From Leifsonia sp. EB41 (GTDB taxonomy: Bacteria; Actinomycetota; Actinomycetes; Actinomycetales; Microbacteriaceae): 64,000 nucleotides of DNA. The stretch covers positions 62,001-126,000 of the forward strand of contig NZ_JBGCCJ010000001.1 of assembly GCF_041262565.1 (NCBI RefSeq), given 5' to 3'. Under the pieces are notes generated by a model. That model was not told the origin of the DNA. It was given only the letters and a program-made list of their open reading frames with translations, and did no database searches. A program made the position numbers and the translations under genes. The first letter of the stretch is position 1; the number at the start of each line of letters is the position of its first letter. Below are positions 15,708 to 24,353 of this stretch, piece after piece.

Positions 15708-16396
15708 ACCACGACGAGTTCGCCACCTGGGACGCCGCGTACGTCCTCGGCGCCCTCGCTCCAGCTGAGCGCAAGGAGTTCGAGGAGCACCTGCGCGAGT
15801 GCGGGCGCTGCTCGGCGGCGGTCGCCGAGCTGGCCGGCATGCCCGGGCTGCTCGGCCGGGTGCCCCGGGAGCAGGCGTTCGCCCTGCTCGACGAGGAGGC
15901 GCCGCAGGACGCCGGGCTCGGCGCGGAGGTCCTCCCGACGCTGCTGGACGCCGCCCGGCGGCGCAGGCGGCGGTCGCGCTGGCTGGTGGGCGGTCTCGCC
16001 GCTGCGGCGGCGGCCGTGCTCGTGGGGGCCATCGCGATCGCCGTCCCTGCGCTGGAGCCCGGCTCGCCCGCCGGCACGAGCGTCGCGATGGAGCAGGTGG
16101 AGCCGAGCGCGCTGTCCGCCGACCTCCACCTCACCTCGGAGCCGTGGGGCACGCGGATCGACTCGCGCTGCGCCTACGCGAAGGTCGGCGGCGACGACGG
16201 CGGCCGCACCTGGACGTACGCGATGGTCGTCACCGACAAGTCCGGCCACCAGACGCAGATCTCGACCTGGACGGCGGCGGAGGGAACCGTGGTCGAGCCC
16301 GCCGCGACGACCAGCGTCCCGCTGTCCGACATCTCGGCCATCGACATCCGGTCGGCGGCCAACGGGACGGTGCTGCTGCGCAGCACGTTCGGCTAG
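15704..16396 (+). CDS. RskA-type zinc anti-sigma factor
   Basis: The 230-residue protein has an N-terminal anti-sigma domain (about 1-85) with the ZAS signature H29-x3-C33-x2-C36 (EHLRECGRC), which binds zinc and holds the sigma factor. One transmembrane helix lies at about 93-115, after an arginine cluster that sets the inside orientation. An extracytoplasmic RskA-like domain fills about 120-230. The family senses envelope or redox stress and releases its sigma factor by regulated proteolysis or thiol change. It overlaps the sigma gene by 4 nt. The exposed domain contains a single cysteine (in SRCAYAK), so it forms no internal disulfide. Confidence 0.92.
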   Translation: MNHDEFATWDAAYVLGALAPAERKEFEEHLRECGRCSAAVAELAGMPGLLGRVPREQAFALLDEEAPQDAGLGAEVLPTLLDAARRRRRRSRWLVGGLAAAAAAVLVGAIAIAVPALEPGSPAGTSVAMEQVEPSALSADLHLTSEPWGTRIDSRCAYAKVGGDDGGRTWTYAMVVTDKSGHQTQISTWTAAEGTVVEPAATTSVPLSDISAIDIRSAANGTVLLRSTFG

Positions 16397-16418
16397 CGGC
16401 CGACGACGAGCACGAGGG

Positions 16419-17303
16419 TCAGTCGCGCAGCTTCGCCGCGTCCGGGACCCGGATGGTCGCCTCCTGCGCCACACTCGCCACGAGGCGCCCGTCGCGGCTG
16501 AAGATCCGGCCGAGCGCGAGCCCGCGGCCCCCGCTCGCGCTGGGGGACTCCTGCGTGTACAGCAGCCACTCGTCCACCAGGGCCGGGCGGTGCCACCACA
16601 TCGCGTGGTCCAGGCTCGCCGCCTTCAGGCCGGGGGTCGCCCAGGCGACGCCGTGCCGGCGCATGACCGACTCCATGATCGTGTAGTCGCTGGCGTACGC
16701 GAGCGCCGCACGGTGCAGTGCCGGGTCGTCGGGGAGGTCGCCGATCGAGCGGAACCAGACCGCCTGGTGGGCGACGTGCGCGCCCTCCACCGACAGGTAG
16801 ATGGGCGAGGGCACGTGCCGCATGTCGAAGGGACGCTGGCTCGCCCAGTACTGCGCGACCGGGTGCTCGACCTCCTCCAGCGTCGCCGCCGAGTTCGGCA
16901 GCGACTCCGGGTCGGGCAGGTCCTGCGGCATCGCGACCTGGTGCTCGAGGCCCTCGTCCTCGTCCTGGAAGGACGCGATCATCGACAGGATCGGCAGCCC
17001 GTTCTGGTACGCCTGGGTGCGGCGGGTGGAGAACGACCGCCCGTCGTGGATGCGGTCGACCGAGAAGGTGATCGGGTAGTTCACATCTCCTGGCCGCAGG
17101 AAGTAGCCGTGCATCGAGTGGATGCTGCGGTCGTCCGACACCGTCCGGGTCGCCGCGACGATGGACTGCGCGAGCACCTGGCCGCCGAACACGCGGCCCA
17201 GCGGCATCCACTGGGACGGCCCTGTGAAGATGTCCTCGCTGGTGCGGGCACCGGTGTCGGTGAGGTCGAGTGCGGTGAGCAGCGATTCCAGGGGCTCTGT
17301 CAC
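16419..17303 (-). CDS. tesB: Acyl-CoA thioesterase II
   Basis: The 294-residue protein is a double hot-dog thioesterase of the TesB family, which hydrolyses medium and long acyl-CoAs to free acids and CoA in the cytoplasm. Family marks are FGGQVLAQSIVAA near residues 38-50, HSMHGYFLRPGD near 62-73, and the C-terminal SLDHAMWWHRP and DEWLLYTQESPSA blocks. The frame is open well upstream; GTG 17303 is chosen since it precedes the conserved N-terminus (TEPLESLL) and the upstream reading is antisense to the next gene. Its start is 40 bases from the divergent gene at 17343, so the two promoters must overlap. Confidence 0.93.
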   Translation of the reverse strand: MTEPLESLLTALDLTDTGARTSEDIFTGPSQWMPLGRVFGGQVLAQSIVAATRTVSDDRSIHSMHGYFLRPGDVNYPITFSVDRIHDGRSFSTRRTQAYQNGLPILSMIASFQDEDEGLEHQVAMPQDLPDPESLPNSAATLEEVEHPVAQYWASQRPFDMRHVPSPIYLSVEGAHVAHQAVWFRSIGDLPDDPALHRAALAYASDYTIMESVMRRHGVAWATPGLKAASLDHAMWWHRPALVDEWLLYTQESPSASGGRGLALGRIFSRDGRLVASVAQEATIRVPDAAKLRD

Positions 17304-17342
17304 AGTGTCTCCGTCCGGGGTCTCTAGTAGCTTAGAGGTCAG

Positions 17343-18101
17343 ATGAGCCAGTCGTTTTCCCTCCAGGACACCCTCGCCGCCGCCGACCTGCAGACATACC
17401 TGTCGCGCGCCGCCCGCGTCGAGGAAGGGTCGGTGCGCCTGATCGCAGGATCGGGCGTGCTCGCCGTGTACACCGCCATCCTCTATCCGAGGGGGCTGCT
17501 CGACCAGACGCCCACCGTGCTCGGGCTGCGCACCTTCCTGACCGGGCACGACGTCGAGTTCGACGTCGTCGTGCCGATCCGCTCGCTGCTCGACCGGCTC
17601 GCGCGCGTGCGCGAGGCCGCGGAGAGCGCGGCGGCCGCCTCCGAGACCGGAGCGGTCGAGGAGGAGGGCCGCGACGGCGACGAGTCCGGAGCGGTCGACG
17701 GCGCCGTCGAGAGCGCGCCACTGGAGGTCCGGCTGCCGATGGAGGCGCCGTCCGTCACCTGGGCGGGCATCTCCCCGCCGCGCGGCGGCTGGCGTCCGGT
17801 CGGCGAGACGAGCTACGAGCTCCTGCAGGCGACCGCGGCCTCCGGCATCGCGGAGGTCGCGGAGGCCGTGCCGACGGGGACGGGCGAGCAGCTCGTCCAG
17901 CGCGTGCGGGCCGAGGTGTGGGGCCGTCCCATCGACCAGTTGGAGTACGTCCCGGCGGGTGCGGCGTTCGCGGCGGAGAGCCTCGGGTTCCTGGCCGCGG
18001 GCGAGCCGGTCTCGATCCTGGAGACCGGACCCTGGACGCGTCTGACAACGCGACGCGGGCACACGCTCATTCGCCGCCAGTCATGGAGCCTGCGCGGCTA
18101 G
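17343..18101 (+). CDS. Conserved actinobacterial protein, unknown function
   Basis: I do not recognise this 252-residue protein. It is soluble, with no signal peptide or membrane helix. The N-terminal half (1-95) reads as an alpha/beta domain with LIAGSGVLAVYTAILYPRG and a following TFLTGHDVEFDVVVPIRSLLDRL block. An acidic low-complexity linker (about 96-128, rich in Glu, Ala and Ser) separates it from a second half with Trp motifs (VTWAGISPPRGGW and TSYELLQA). Its order with tesB on one side and an FAD dehydrogenase on the other gives no clear link. Its stop codon is shared base for base with that of the convergent FAD gene (CTAG at 18098-18101). Confidence 0.78.
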   Translation: MSQSFSLQDTLAAADLQTYLSRAARVEEGSVRLIAGSGVLAVYTAILYPRGLLDQTPTVLGLRTFLTGHDVEFDVVVPIRSLLDRLARVREAAESAAAASETGAVEEEGRDGDESGAVDGAVESAPLEVRLPMEAPSVTWAGISPPRGGWRPVGETSYELLQATAASGIAEVAEAVPTGTGEQLVQRVRAEVWGRPIDQLEYVPAGAAFAAESLGFLAAGEPVSILETGPWTRLTTRRGHTLIRRQSWSLRG

Positions 18102-19747
18102 ACCGCCCGCGCCACCGCGCGCCCGGCCTGCCGCCCCGAGAACAGGCAGCCGCCGAGGAACGTCCCCTCCAGCGCCCGGTACCCGTGCACGCCTCCGCCG
18201 CCGAAGCCGCTCGCCTCGCCCGCCGCGTACAGCCCGGGCACCACCGCGCCGTCGGCGTCGAGCACGCGGCCGTCGAGGTCCGTCTCGATGCCGCCGAGGC
18301 TCTTGCGGGTGAGGATGTGCAGCTTCACCGCGATCATCGGCCCGGCCTTCGGATCGGTGAGCTTGTGCGGCGACGCGACCCGGATGAGCCTGTCGCCGCG
18401 GTAGGCCCGTGCGCCGCGGACCGCCGCGAGCTGGAGGTCCTTGCCGAACGGGTTGTCGAGCTGCCGATCGCGCTCCCGCACGTGCCGGGTGACCAGCTCG
18501 GTGTCGAGCGGGACCTCCGACAGCCGCTGCATCCCGGCGAGCAGCTCGTCCAGAGTGTCCGCCACGACGAAGTCGGCGCCCTTCTCTTTGAACGCCTCCA
18601 CCGGCCCCGGCGCTCCCGGGCCGACGCGCTTGGCGAGCAGCCCGTAGTCCTTGCCCGTCAGGTCCGGGTTCTGCTCGCTGCCGGAGAGGGCGAACTCCTT
18701 CTCGATGATCTTCTGGGTGAGGATGAACCAGGAGTAGTCCGAGCCCGTCGTGCGGAGGTGCTCCAGCGTCCCGAGCGTGTCGAACCCCGGGAACAGCGGC
18801 GCGGGCAGCCGCTCGCCGCGCGCGTCCAGCCAGAGCGACGACGGCCCGGGCAGGATGCGGATGCCGTGCCGCTGCCAGATCGGATCCCAGTTCTGGATGC
18901 CCTCGGTGTAGTGCCACATCCGGTCGCCGTTGATCAGGTGCGCGCCCGCCGCCTCTGCGATGCCGAGCATCCGGCCGTCGACGTGCGCGGGCACCCCGGA
19001 GAGCATGAAGTCCGGGGGAGTGCCGAGCCGCTCCGGCCAGGCCGCGCGGACCAGGTCGTGGTTGCCGCCGATCCCGCCGCTGGCGACGAAGACCGCGGGC
19101 GCGCGCAGCTCGAAGTCCGCGATCCGCTCCCGGTTGCTGGCTGCACCGCGTGCGGCGGAGTCGGGCTTGAGGATCTCGCCGCGGACGCCGGCCACCCTGC
19201 CGTCCTCGACGATCAGCTCGTCCACGCGATGGCGGTGGAGTAGCCGCGCCTTCCCCATCGCCGCGGCGGCCTGCACCTGCCGGACGAACGGCGCGATGAC
19301 GCCGGGACCCGTGCCCCAGGTGATGTGGAAGCGCGGCACGGAGTTGCCGTGGCCTCCCGCGGTGCCGTCGCCGCGCTCGGCCCAGCCGACGACCGGGAAG
19401 AACCGGACGCCCTTCTCGTGCAGCCAGGCGCGCTTCTCGCCCGCGGCGAACTGGAGGTACGCCTCGGCCCAGCGCTTCGGCCAGTGGTCCTCCTCGCGGT
19501 CGAAGCCGGCGCTGCCGAACCAGTCCTGCCGGGCGAGGGCGAGCGAGTCGGAGACGCCCATCCCGCGCTGCTCGGGGGAGTCGATGAGGAAGAGCCCGCC
19601 GAACGACCAGAACGCCTGCCCGCCGAGGGAGGCCGCCGGCTCCTGGTCGAGGATCGTGACGGTCTTCCCGGCGTCGAGCAGCTCGCACGCGGCGACCAGC
19701 CCGGCGAGTCCGGCTCCCACGACGAGGCAGTCGGGTTCTGGCGTCAT
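18098..19747 (-). CDS. FAD-dependent dehydrogenase (KstD/fumarate reductase flavoprotein family)
   Basis: The 549-residue flavoprotein begins with a dinucleotide fold (VVGAGLAGLVAACELLDAG, about residues 8-26, GxGxxG). It then has GGQAFWSFGGLF, the adenine-binding strand region, a central substrate domain, and closes with GLYAAGEASGFGGGGVHGYRALEG, the second FAD contact typical of FAD_binding_2 proteins. Members oxidise or reduce carbon-carbon double bonds of ketosteroids, fumarate or related molecules; the substrate here is not known. No heme or signal peptide is present. ATG 19747 has an AAGGAG site. Globin and mscS genes lie upstream on the same strand, but the 40-base gap and own ribosome site leave operon membership open. 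Confidence 0.88.
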   Translation of the reverse strand: MTPEPDCLVVGAGLAGLVAACELLDAGKTVTILDQEPAASLGGQAFWSFGGLFLIDSPEQRGMGVSDSLALARQDWFGSAGFDREEDHWPKRWAEAYLQFAAGEKRAWLHEKGVRFFPVVGWAERGDGTAGGHGNSVPRFHITWGTGPGVIAPFVRQVQAAAAMGKARLLHRHRVDELIVEDGRVAGVRGEILKPDSAARGAASNRERIADFELRAPAVFVASGGIGGNHDLVRAAWPERLGTPPDFMLSGVPAHVDGRMLGIAEAAGAHLINGDRMWHYTEGIQNWDPIWQRHGIRILPGPSSLWLDARGERLPAPLFPGFDTLGTLEHLRTTGSDYSWFILTQKIIEKEFALSGSEQNPDLTGKDYGLLAKRVGPGAPGPVEAFKEKGADFVVADTLDELLAGMQRLSEVPLDTELVTRHVRERDRQLDNPFGKDLQLAAVRGARAYRGDRLIRVASPHKLTDPKAGPMIAVKLHILTRKSLGGIETDLDGRVLDADGAVVPGLYAAGEASGFGGGGVHGYRALEGTFLGGCLFSGRQAGRAVARAV

Positions 19748-19787
19748 GGCGTGTCTCCTTCGGCACGGCGTGAGGGGGAGGAGCGGG

Positions 19788-20195
19788 CTACTCCTCGAAT
19801 GTGTTGACCATAGCGAACGCGGCGCGCTCCAGGTAACTCCACAGCGTCTCGTCCAGCAGCGGCGGAAGCGCGAGCTCGTCCACCGCCACGCGCATGTGCG
19901 CCAGCCAGCGGTCGCGCGCGTCCGGGTTGACCCGGAACGGGTTGTGCCGCATCCGCAGCCGCGGGTGGCCGCGCTGCTCGCTGTAGGTGGTCGGTCCGCC
20001 CCAGTACTGCTCCAGGAAGAGGGTGAGCCGCTCCTTGGCTGGTCCGAGGTCCTCCTCCGGGTACATCGGCCGGAGCACCGGGTCGCCGGCGACGCCGCGG
20101 TAGAAGGCGTCCACGAGGCGCACGAACGTGGCGTGGCCGCCGAGCTGCTCGAAGAAGGACGGGCCGACGGGAGGCCCGACCGGGATGGTGCTCAT
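19788..20195 (-). CDS. Truncated hemoglobin, group II (TrHbO-like)
   Basis: The 135-residue protein is a truncated globin. It has FEQLGGHATFVRLVDAFYRGVAGDP at the N-terminal helices, YPEEDLGPAKERLTLFLEQYWGGP with the group II Tyr/Trp pattern, and the proximal histidine region RHNPFRVN (HNPF). TrHbO proteins bind oxygen and peroxide and are linked to oxidative stress or respiration support. ATG 20195 is chosen because it immediately precedes the family's usual start. Its start lies one base after the mscS stop (20197), so it is coupled to mscS on one transcript. Confidence 0.93.
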   Translation of the reverse strand: MSTIPVGPPVGPSFFEQLGGHATFVRLVDAFYRGVAGDPVLRPMYPEEDLGPAKERLTLFLEQYWGGPTTYSEQRGHPRLRMRHNPFRVNPDARDRWLAHMRVAVDELALPPLLDETLWSYLERAAFAMVNTFEE

Positions 20196-20196
20196 G

Positions 20197-21396
20197 TCAG
20201 TCTGCTTCTTTCGCGGGAGGCGCGCCGTGCGCGGGAGGCTGGTCGGCCGCCGGGGGCTTCGGAGTGCGCGGCTTGGGGGCCGGCTTGGCCGTGCCGGCCG
20301 GCTTCGCCGGCGTCGCGTCGTGCTTCGTCTCGATCGCCGGGCGGATGCGGATGGCTCCTGGATCCGGCGCGCGGGTCGCGGTGCGCTTCGCCGCAGCCCG
20401 CGCCTTGCGTCCGGTGAGCGGCCGGTCAGGCACGACCGGCGTCGGCCGGGTGCGCGGCGGCTTGGCGCCACCCACGCTGCCCGCGCCGTCGAAGCCGGAC
20501 AGCACCACAGCGGAGAGCGAGGGCAGCGTGACGCCGAGCTCGTCGGTGGCCTGCTTGAGTCGGAGGCGGAGCTCGCGCGAGACGTCGTCCTTGGCCGTCG
20601 TGCGGGTCTTCAGCACGATCCGGATCACGATCGCCTCGGCGGAGATCGACTCCAGCCCCCACAGCTCGGGCTTGTCGAGGATGCGCGAGCGCCACTTGGG
20701 GCTCGTCGCGAGCGCGGTCGCGGCCTCCATCATCTTCGCCTGCACCGTCTCGATGTCGGCGTCGTAGGGCACAGCGAGGTCCACGATCACGCGCGACCAG
20801 CCCTGCGACATGTTGCCGACACGCAGGATCTCGCCGTTGCGGACGAACCAGAGCACGCCGTTGACGTCGCGCACCTGGGTGATCCGGATGCCCACACCTT
20901 CCACGACGCCGGTCGCGGGGCCCAGGTCCACCACGTCGCCGACGCCGAGCTGGTCCTCCATGACCATGAACAGGCCGTTGAGGACGTCCTTGACGATGTT
21001 CTGGGCGCCGAAACCGAGGCCGGCGCCGATCGCGGCGGTGAGGAGGGCGAGCGAGCTGGCCGCGCCGGGCGCGACGACCCCGAAGATCAGCACGATGGCG
21101 ATGATCCCGATGGTCACGTTGACGATGTTGCTCAGCACGGAGCCCAGCGTCCGGGTGCGCTGCACCACCCGCACCGCGGCGAGCGGCGAGGCCACGAGGG
21201 CCTGCGTGTCGGTGACGCTCTGCCCCTTCTTGACACCGCTGACGATCTGCTTCACCACACGGCGGATGATCACGCGCAGCAGCCAGCTCACCAGGACGGC
21301 GCCGGCGATGATGCAGACGACGTTGAGCAGAGTCCATCCGGTGTTGACGGCCCAGTCGCCGAGGGAGGTCCAGAAGTTCGCTTTCAGAATGCTCAT
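20197..21396 (-). CDS. Mechanosensitive ion channel, MscS family
   Basis: The 399-residue protein has an N-terminal helix (about 15-42), two further helices at about 88-130, the glycine and alanine-rich pore helix (LLTAAIGAGLGFGAQNIVKD, TM3), and the beta domain with QLGVGDVVDLG. It would open on membrane tension and release solutes during osmotic downshift. The last 110 residues are a Pro/Ala/Lys/Arg-rich cytoplasmic tail, which is unusual in length and probably disordered. The truncated globin gene is directly downstream, so a shared stress response is possible. A TAGGAT box lies 8 nt before ATG 21396. Confidence 0.92.
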   Translation of the reverse strand: MSILKANFWTSLGDWAVNTGWTLLNVVCIIAGAVLVSWLLRVIIRRVVKQIVSGVKKGQSVTDTQALVASPLAAVRVVQRTRTLGSVLSNIVNVTIGIIAIVLIFGVVAPGAASSLALLTAAIGAGLGFGAQNIVKDVLNGLFMVMEDQLGVGDVVDLGPATGVVEGVGIRITQVRDVNGVLWFVRNGEILRVGNMSQGWSRVIVDLAVPYDADIETVQAKMMEAATALATSPKWRSRILDKPELWGLESISAEAIVIRIVLKTRTTAKDDVSRELRLRLKQATDELGVTLPSLSAVVLSGFDGAGSVGGAKPPRTRPTPVVPDRPLTGRKARAAAKRTATRAPDPGAIRIRPAIETKHDATPAKPAGTAKPAPKPRTPKPPAADQPPAHGAPPAKEAD

Positions 21397-21404
21397 CGCA
21401 GGGA

Positions 21405-21410
21405 ATCCTA
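21405..21410 (-). promoter_or_regulatory. -10 box (TAGGAT), probable leaderless start
   Basis: Read on the minus strand, TAGGAT ends 8 nt before ATG 21396 of the mscS-like gene. Confidence 0.45.
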
Positions 21411-21469
21411 TCGAGAGCTCCCTTGGCGTCGACTGGGCCGCGCAGGTCTTCTGGACCGCGCCGCGCTGC

Positions 21470-22156
21470 TCAGCTCTCCACGAGACCGTTCTCGTAGGCG
21501 AAGATGACCGCCTGCACCCGGTCGCGCAGCTGCAGCTTGGCGAGGACGCGGCCGACGTGCGTCTTGACCGTCGACTCGGTGAGGTAGAACTTCGCGCCGA
21601 TCTCGCCGTTCGTCAGGCCGTCGGCCATCGCGAGGAGGATCTCGCGCTCGCGCGGCGTGAGCACCGCGGTCGGGTCGGCGGCCGTTGTCGCGCCGGCGCC
21701 GCTCGCGGGCAGCCGGTCGGCGAACAGCTCCAGCATGGAGCGGGTGACGCGGCCGGTGACCGCGGCGTCGCCCGCGGCGACGGCGCGGATGGCCGCGGTG
21801 AGCTCGGCCGGGCGTGCGTCCTTGAGCAGGAAGCCGCTCGCGCCGGCGCGCAGGCCGCCGAAGGCGTACTCGTCGAGGTCGAAAGTGGTGAGGATGATGA
21901 TGCGCGCGTCCGGGTTCGCCGCGACGATGCGCCTGGTCGCCTCGATGCCGTCGAGGTTCGGCATCCGGACGTCCATCAGGATGACGTCGGGCCTCGTCTC
22001 GACGGCGAGCCTGACCGCTTCGACGCCGTCGGCCGCCTCGCCGACCACGTGGAGGTCGGCCTCGGTCTCCAGCACCATCCGGAAGCCCAGCCGGACGAGC
22101 GCCTGGTCGTCGACGAGCAGGACGCGGAGGGGCTGCGGGTGGCCGGGGTCGGTCAT
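21470..22156 (-). CDS. NarL/FixJ-family response regulator
   Basis: The 228-residue protein has a receiver domain (about 8-125) with acidic pocket DD16-17, phosphoacceptor Asp62 (LMDVRMP) and Lys112 (FLLKD), then a linker and a LuxR-type HTH at about 163-226 (LTPREREILLAMADGLTNGEIG, with STVKTHVGRVLAKL). It would be phosphorylated by the histidine kinase encoded just upstream, whose stop overlaps its start by 4 nt. The four-gene order ATPase, permease, kinase, regulator suggests control of the ABC transporter genes, as in systems that answer cell-envelope stress or peptides. Confidence 0.94.
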   Translation of the reverse strand: MTDPGHPQPLRVLLVDDQALVRLGFRMVLETEADLHVVGEAADGVEAVRLAVETRPDVILMDVRMPNLDGIEATRRIVAANPDARIIILTTFDLDEYAFGGLRAGASGFLLKDARPAELTAAIRAVAAGDAAVTGRVTRSMLELFADRLPASGAGATTAADPTAVLTPREREILLAMADGLTNGEIGAKFYLTESTVKTHVGRVLAKLQLRDRVQAVIFAYENGLVES

Positions 22157-23514
22157 TCGGGTCTCCTGGTCGGGTCGGTGGAAGGGGTCGGTTCGGCGGA
22201 AGGGGTCGGTTCGGCGGAGGGGGTCGGTTCGGCGGGGGAGGCGGGTTCGGTGGAGGCAGCCTCGGCGGAGGACGGCACGGTCGTGAACTCCGCGACGAGC
22301 CGCCAGCCGCCGCCGCGACGCGGTCCGGCCTCCAGCGTCCCACCGTAGAGCGCGACGCGCTCGCGCAGTCCGAGGAGTCCGCTCCCGGAGCCCTGCACCG
22401 ACCCGGTGTGCACCGTGGCGTCGTCCTCCACGGTGATGCGGGTCACCCGCTCGCCGAACTCGATCGTCACGGAGACCGTGGTCGCGAGGGCGGCGTGGCG
22501 AAGCGTGTTGGTGAGCGCCTCCTGAACGACCCGGAAGACGGTGAGCTGCTGCCCGACGTCGGTCGTCGGCGTGCCGGAGACGGTGATCCGCACCGGGAGG
22601 CCGGCCGCCCGGAATCGTTCGACCAGCTCGCGCAGGTCGGCGAGCCCGGGCTGCGGGGCGTGCGCCGCGGCCTCCTCGTCGGTTGCGCGGAGCACCCCGA
22701 GCAGGCGGCGCATATCGCCGAGGGCGCCGCGGCCGGTCTCGGCGACCAGCCGCATCGTCTCGGCGGAGCGCTCCGGCGCCGTGCCGACGAGGCCGGCGGA
22801 GCCGTCGGCGAGGGCGATCATCACCGTCAGGCTGTGCGAGACGATGTCGTGCATCTCCCGCGCTACGCGGCTCCGCTCGGCCGCGGTGGCGATCTCCGCC
22901 TGCTGGTCGCGCTCCCTGGCGAGCTGGCGGGCGCGGTCGATGAGCGCGGTCAGGTACCGCCGCCGGTTGCCGACGTTGCTGCCGATCAGCACCGCCACGA
23001 TGCAGAACGCGAGCGCGGCGAAGCCGGACGGCACGGCTTCCGTGGACAGCGGGGCGAAGTCCGGCACCTCGGACACGATGGTCGCGATGGCCAGGGAGGC
23101 GACGGTCACGACGGCCGTGATGCCGTAGCCGATCCACGCCGAGCGCACCGTGCGGTAGACCGCGAGGGCGTAGAGCGCGAACACCGCAGGCACGAAGTCG
23201 AGGTTGCGGCCGAGGAACACGCTGACGACGAGGACGACGATCGCGATCCCGAACACCACCCGCGGGTGGAGCCGCCGTGCGAACAGCGCAGCGCCCGCGA
23301 CGACCACGAGCAGGAGCTGGATCGCGGAGCCCAGGCTCGGGGTCCGCACCATGTGGACGATGCCCTCGGCGAGCGAGGGCACCAGGTAGACGCCGGCGAC
23401 GATCGCGTCGACCAGCAGCGGGTGCGCGCCGAAGTAGCGCCGCACCGCCCCGGGCGGCCTCGGGAGTTCGAGGTCGGCCGGGGCGGCGTCGGCTGGGGTG
23501 GTCGTGGAGGTCAC
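22153..23514 (-). CDS. DesK/NarX-type sensor histidine kinase
   Basis: The 453-residue kinase has five or six predicted membrane helices (about 35-180) with almost no extracytoplasmic domain, so it probably senses from within the membrane. A HisKA_3 dimerisation helix follows with phosphoacceptor His222 (AREMHDIVSHSL), then an ATPase domain with QEALTNTLRHA (N-box) and GSGSGLLGLRERV (G-box). The frame continues upstream, but GTG 23514 overlaps the permease stop by 4 nt and fits. The C-terminus ends in a repeated Ser-Ala-Glu-Pro-Thr-Pro stretch made by an 18-bp tandem repeat, beyond the catalytic domain. Confidence 0.93.
   Translation of the reverse strand: MTSTTTPADAAPADLELPRPPGAVRRYFGAHPLLVDAIVAGVYLVPSLAEGIVHMVRTPSLGSAIQLLLVVVAGAALFARRLHPRVVFGIAIVVLVVSVFLGRNLDFVPAVFALYALAVYRTVRSAWIGYGITAVVTVASLAIATIVSEVPDFAPLSTEAVPSGFAALAFCIVAVLIGSNVGNRRRYLTALIDRARQLARERDQQAEIATAAERSRVAREMHDIVSHSLTVMIALADGSAGLVGTAPERSAETMRLVAETGRGALGDMRRLLGVLRATDEEAAAHAPQPGLADLRELVERFRAAGLPVRITVSGTPTTDVGQQLTVFRVVQEALTNTLRHAALATTVSVTIEFGERVTRITVEDDATVHTGSVQGSGSGLLGLRERVALYGGTLEAGPRRGGGWRLVAEFTTVPSSAEAASTEPASPAEPTPSAEPTPSAEPTPSTDPTRRPE
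22180..22233. repeat. 18-bp tandem repeat (3 units) in kinase 3' end
   Basis: Three units at 22180-22197, 22198-22215 and 22216-22233 differ at one base only, with decayed units on both sides. They encode the Ser-Ala-Glu-Pro-Thr-Pro repeat at the C-terminus of the histidine kinase. The multiple of three keeps the frame, so copy number can vary without harm. Confidence 0.9.
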
Positions 23515-24353
23515 GCGTCCCGTCGCTGCAGCAGGACTGCTCCGCCGACGAAGGCGACGGCGGTCCAGATCACGACAGTGAGGATGTTCTGCCACGGCTC
23601 CTGCGTGCCGTTCGCCAGCCCGGCCATCCCGGCTCCGGACGCGCTGAGCAGGTAGTGCGACCAGTCGGCGATCCAGGTCTGCTTGGGCAGGAGCGCCTGC
23701 AGGAGCTCCGAGATGATCGGCAGCAGGAACAGGACACCGAGCACCGTCGCGATGCCGCCCGCGCTGGCTTTGAGGATGGTGCCGACGCCGAGCGCGAAGA
23801 CGGCGACGAGCCCGAGGTAGGTCGCAGCGCCGAGGATCGACCACATCGTGGTGTCCGAGAACAGCTCGCCCTTGTAGCCCTTGGCCGTCAGCAGCGGGAC
23901 CGCGATCGACCAGGAGGCCGCGAAGCTCACCAGACCGACGACGAACGAGACGAGGAAGAGCATGATCGCCTTCGCGCCGAGCACCGGGAACCGGTGCGGC
24001 ACGGCGGCGAAGGACGAGCGGATCATGCCGGTCGAGAACTCACCGCTGATGGCGAGGACGCCGAGCACCGCGACGACGAGCGGCGCGAACGTCAGGCCGG
24101 CGGTCGCCGCCCGCGTCGTGAAGTTCGTGAGCGCCGTCTCGGGTGCGCGTGCTCCCAGCGTGGAGGCGTTGGGCACGACGGTGGCGAGCAGCGCGGCGAG
24201 CCCGACGATGAGCACGAGCACGGCCACGAGCGTCCAGAACGTCGAGCGCAGCGAGCGGAGCTTGATCCATTCCGAGCGCAGCACGCGCACGAAGCTCAGG
24301 CGGCCGACCTCGGCGTGGGCGTACCCGATGGCGGGTGCGGTTGCGGTGCTCAT
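23511..24353 (-). CDS. ABC-2 type transporter permease
   Basis: The 280-residue protein has six predicted membrane helices in the ABC-2 pattern. An N-terminal cytoplasmic segment (LRSEWIKLRSLRSTFWTL) is typical of permeases related to multidrug or lantibiotic exporters. It would form the membrane part of the exporter with the ATPase encoded upstream, whose stop overlaps its start (ATGA). The kinase start overlaps its stop. All four genes of this block are thus translationally chained. Confidence 0.92.
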   Translation of the reverse strand: MSTATAPAIGYAHAEVGRLSFVRVLRSEWIKLRSLRSTFWTLVAVLVLIVGLAALLATVVPNASTLGARAPETALTNFTTRAATAGLTFAPLVVAVLGVLAISGEFSTGMIRSSFAAVPHRFPVLGAKAIMLFLVSFVVGLVSFAASWSIAVPLLTAKGYKGELFSDTTMWSILGAATYLGLVAVFALGVGTILKASAGGIATVLGVLFLLPIISELLQALLPKQTWIADWSHYLLSASGAGMAGLANGTQEPWQNILTVVIWTAVAFVGGAVLLQRRDA

